In this document: positions 7,395-8,491 of the stretch, in pieces
Layout of the letters: every line of letters begins with the position of its first letter
Position numbering within the stretch: position 1 is the first letter of the stretch
From: JADJPL01 sp049315745
GTDB lineage: Bacteria; Bacteroidota; Bacteroidia; Chitinophagales; Saprospiraceae
Direction: 5' to 3'
Assembly (NCBI GenBank): GCA_049315745.1
Contig: JBMOJO010000154.1
Span: 1-8,491, forward strand
DNA length: 8,491 nucleotides
The notes under the pieces: generated by a model
The model's input: only the letters and a program-made list of their open reading frames with translations
Told to the model about the DNA's origin: nothing
Database searches by the model: none
Program-made: the position numbers and the translations under genes

Positions 7395-7682
7395 TTACTT
7401 CACTTCTGATATTTCTGTCAATTCCACTGCTATTCGTTTTTCTGATTCCTCTATGTCGAAATCATCCTGAAGTCCCAGCCAAAACTTAGCGGAAGTTCCG
7501 GAGTATTTACTCAACCTTAAGGCAGTATCAGCGGTAATTCTCCTTTTCCGTTTCACGATTTCGCTAACCCTTGTCTGGGGTATTTTGAGGTCTTTTGCAA
7601 GTTTGTACTGGCTGATTCCCAATGGGATCAGGAACTCTTCCAATAAGACCTCTCCCGGATGTATATTCGGCAATTTTTCCAT
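7395..7682 (-). CDS. higA: HigA-family antitoxin
   Basis: A 95-residue cytoplasmic DNA-binding antitoxin of the HigA/VapI (XRE-like helix-turn-helix) family. It opens with IHPGEVLLEEFLIPLGISQYKLA (7-29), the hallmark start of HigA. The helix-turn-helix spans about 23-45 (SQYKLAKDLKIPQTRVSEIV), followed by TADTALRLSKYSGTSAKFWLGLQDDFD (50-76), also family-typical. Length is normal and the frame is intact. HigA normally binds and neutralises the mRNA-cleaving toxin HigB, encoded just upstream in the same operon, and represses the operon promoter. Here only a remnant of higB precedes it (7696-7751, 13 nt gap), so this looks like an orphan antitoxin whose remaining activity would be DNA binding, possibly at the palindromic sites at 7753-7775 or neutralising a related toxin elsewhere. 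Confidence 0.93.
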   Translation of the reverse strand: MEKLPNIHPGEVLLEEFLIPLGISQYKLAKDLKIPQTRVSEIVKRKRRITADTALRLSKYSGTSAKFWLGLQDDFDIEESEKRIAVELTEISEVK

Positions 7683-7695
7683 CCTGCTTTTCTGA

Positions 7696-7751
7696 TTAAT
7701 GATAGTCAGTTATTTGAACCTCGTAGGCATCACTGCCAATCCACTTATCAT
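7696..7751 (-). pseudogene. higB: higB toxin remnant with internal deletion
   Basis: On the - strand, the codons ending at the TAA of 7696-7698 read KWIGSDAYEVQITDYH (7746 down to 7699). This matches the characteristic C-terminus of HigB toxins (typically ending D-A-Y-x-V-x-I-x-D-Y-H). The frame is closed by a TAG at 7753-7755. Overlapping it, an ATG at 7751 begins ATG ATA A.., which fits the usual HigB start MI(K/x). From there the frame runs out of register and ends after 13 codons. The simplest reading is one deletion that joined the first two or three codons to the last 16, removing roughly 75 codons of a normal toxin of about 92 residues. The catalytic core is absent, so no active toxin can be made. 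Spacing to higA (13 nt) is that of an intact operon. I see the tail directly; the start-codon reading is inference. Confidence 0.72.
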
Positions 7752-7752
7752 G

Positions 7753-7807
7753 CTAACGCGTTAAGATACTAACGCTAAAGGTATGTATCCGGTTTGATTA
7801 ATCCAAA
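7753..7807 (-). promoter_or_regulatory. Retained higBA promoter and candidate HigA operator
   Basis: Read on the - strand, TTTG (7807-7804), a 20-nt spacer and TACCTTTA (7783-7776) fit the Bacteroidota promoter pattern TTTG / TAnnTTTG, with one mismatch in the -7 box. The expected transcript start is near 7769, about 18 nt before the putative higB start codon at 7751. Around the start lie a perfect 10-bp palindrome TAACGCGTTA (7754-7763) and two direct copies of CTAACGC (7753-7759 and 7769-7775), 16 nt apart. Sites of this kind, overlapping the transcript start, are where HigA would be expected to bind for autoregulation. HigA binding is not demonstrated by sequence alone. Confidence 0.5.
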
Positions 7808-7819
7808 CGTTATTAATTT

Positions 7820-7858
7820 GGCTCGCAGCGCCGAAAAAAAGCCTTTTTACACAACCTC
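7820..7858 (+). repeat. REP-like repeat copy, degenerate hairpin
   Basis: A degenerate GC-rich hairpin with a GCA loop (7820-7832, one mismatch) is followed by an A-run and CCTTTTTACACAACC (7842-7856). Order and sequence match the left-edge copy. It faces the next copy (7862-7920) in inverted orientation, so the two can fold together into a larger imperfect hairpin. Confidence 0.6.
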
Positions 7859-7861
7859 ATT

Positions 7862-7920
7862 TTCTTTTGAGAGACAACACATGGGGTTGTGTGAAAAGTC
7901 TTTTCATGGCACTTCGCGCC
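7862..7920 (-). repeat. REP-like repeat copy, inverted orientation
   Basis: On the - strand this reads a hairpin GGCGCGAAGTGCC (7920-7908), one base different from the left-edge hairpin core GGCGCGAAGCGCC. It continues with ACACAACCCC (7892-7883) and GTCTCTCAAAAGAA (7875-7862). The last 14 nt are a perfect inverted match to 8044-8057, and ACACAACCCC matches 8032-8041. The copy therefore mirrors the one at 8001-8057 across the long palindrome between them. Confidence 0.65.
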
Positions 7921-7928
7921 AAATTAAA

Positions 7929-7995
7929 TTTGGATGGAGACATCTTTTTCCTGATTTTGCGAAGCAAAATCAGGAAAAAGATGTCTCCATCCAAA
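7929..7995. repeat. 32-bp perfect palindrome with GAA loop
   Basis: Positions 7929-7960 pair without a single mismatch with 7964-7995, leaving only a GAA loop (7961-7963). The tip reads GCGAAGC, as in the left-edge hairpin. As RNA it would form a long uninterrupted stem on either strand, and as DNA it could extrude a cruciform. It lies in the centre of the repeat cluster between higBA and gltD. It is not followed by a T-tract. Both strands are open for coding across it, which easily produces spurious gene calls. Confidence 0.9.
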
Positions 7996-8000
7996 GAATA

Positions 8001-8057
8001 TTTCGCCGCCGCAGGCGGCGAAAACCTTTTTACACAACCCCGTGTCTCTCAAAAGAA
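8001..8057 (+). repeat. REP-like repeat copy, best-preserved
   Basis: A 10-bp perfect hairpin with a GCA loop (8001-8010 with 8014-8023) runs directly into AAAA, then CCTTTTTACACAACCCC (8025-8041), GTGT and CTCTCAAAAGAA. The A-run plus conserved segment is identical to the left-edge copy over 21 nt (8021-8041 against 34-54). This is the best reference copy of the family in the window. Confidence 0.75.
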
Positions 8058-8078
8058 TATTCCGCCGCCGCAGGCGGT
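8052..8078 (+). repeat. Partial REP-like repeat copy
   Basis: The 26 nt at 8052-8077 match 7993-8018 with one difference (AAAGAATATT, then the GCCGCAGGC hairpin core). The offset of 59 nt gives the period of the unit. The downstream conserved segment is missing; unrelated AT-rich sequence leads into the end of gltD. Confidence 0.65.
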
Positions 8079-8096
8079 AAAATTTGAACAGAGCGG

Positions 8097-8491
8097 TTAC
8101 CCCGGAGTCAAAAGCGCCGACTGCGCTTTTGACTCCAGTGCCGACTCTCCCATAAGGTATTCGTCCACTGCGCGGGCCGCTTCGCGGCCCTCGGAGATAG
8201 CCCACACTACGAGGGACTGCCCCCTGCGCATATCTCCGGCAGCGAATACTTTTTCTACGCCGGTGCGATATTTTTCATCGGTTTGGATGTTGCCGCGCGG
8301 GTCGAGGGGTAGGCCGAGCTCCTGCAGCATCCCATCGGGTTGGGGGTAGAGGAACCCTACAGCGATGAACGCAAGCTGGCAGGGAATTTCCCTTATGGAA
8401 CCCTCTACTTCCTTTAATCCGCTTTTGCCGGTGATGGGATCGGTACTCCAGTGCACATCTACCACCTGCACTGCCCTTAGGTTGCCTTGTG
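8097..8491 (-). CDS. gltD: Glutamate synthase small subunit, C-terminal part (5' end outside window)
   Basis: The last 131 codons of GltD, the NADPH-oxidising, FAD-containing small subunit of glutamate synthase (GOGAT). It passes electrons to the large subunit GltB for making glutamate from glutamine and 2-oxoglutarate in ammonia assimilation. The frame is open to the window edge, so a start at the GTG of 8471 would be artificial. The diagnostic stretch is KVFAAGDMRRGQSLVVWAIS followed by EGREAARAVDEYLMG, the C-terminal nucleotide-binding (GD) motif and conserved end of GltD. Upstream, QLAFIAVGFLYPQ and LGLPLDPRGNIQTDEKYRT also fit. The final residues, ESALESKAQSALLTPG, run past the usual end after YLMG and are largely encoded by a 14-bp palindrome. 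GltB is expected next to the missing 5' end but cannot be seen. Confidence 0.93.
   Translation of the reverse strand, partial: QGNLRAVQVVDVHWSTDPITGKSGLKEVEGSIREIPCQLAFIAVGFLYPQPDGMLQELGLPLDPRGNIQTDEKYRTGVEKVFAAGDMRRGQSLVVWAISEGREAARAVDEYLMGESALESKAQSALLTPG
8104..8136. terminator. 14-bp hairpin within the last codons of gltD
   Basis: GGAGTCAAAAGCGC (8104-8117) pairs perfectly with 8123-8136 around a 5-nt loop. It sits 5 nt inside the gltD stop codon, so it is both translated and able to fold in the mRNA. It may terminate or stabilise the gltD transcript. No T-tract follows on the - strand. Confidence 0.5.

Noticed and set aside
7820..8078. Possible CRISPR array
   Set aside because: The repeated units are hairpin elements in mixed orientations with uneven spacing, without regular unique spacers and without cas genes.
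7924..8205. 93-codon - strand frame across the 32-bp palindrome
   Set aside because: Its sequence is made from repeat DNA and from gltD out of frame, with no coding evidence.
7867..8349. 160-codon + strand frame across the repeat cluster into gltD
   Set aside because: It runs through palindromes and antisense to gltD; palindromic repeats stay open on both strands and produce false genes.

Overview
The window most likely comes from a member of the Bacteroidota. The gene set points there: a membrane-anchored AraC-type regulator, a DUF4402-like secreted protein, an S10 peptidase and a GltD tail. So do starts that mostly lack Shine-Dalgarno sequences and a promoter candidate of the Bacteroidota TTTG/TAnnTTTG type. 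A finer placement (for example Saprospiria or Chitinophagia) is a guess.

Left half, + strand: 1-523 is non-coding apart from a short repeat element at the window edge. It is followed by a regulator with about seven membrane segments and a C-terminal AraC DNA-binding domain (524-1648). Next come three genes that together look like a compact chaperone-usher surface fibre system: a DUF4402-like pilin candidate (1806-2315), a PapD-like periplasmic chaperone (2630-3457) and an outer-membrane usher-like barrel protein (3471-5741). Chaperone and usher are 13 nt apart. Pilin and chaperone are separated by a 314-nt spacer with a stop-codon hairpin, a G9 tract and further palindromes. A 20-bp perfect hairpin (5757-5808) ends the cluster. 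The proposed flow is: the pilin crosses the inner membrane, the chaperone caps it in the periplasm, and the usher exports and assembles it. The regulator is a plausible but unproven controller.

Right half, - strand: read in transcription order from the right edge, there is the 3' part of gltD (NADPH-dependent glutamate synthase small subunit), a dense field of palindromic repeats (7820-8078), a higBA toxin-antitoxin operon whose toxin appears to have suffered an internal deletion, an intact higA antitoxin gene, and a secreted S10 serine carboxypeptidase converging on the usher.

The most interesting items are the fibre-assembly locus in a phylum where such systems are little described, the antitoxin left behind by a deleted toxin, and a REP-like repeat family present at both ends of the window (GC-rich hairpin plus the conserved segment CCTTTTTACACAACCCC).
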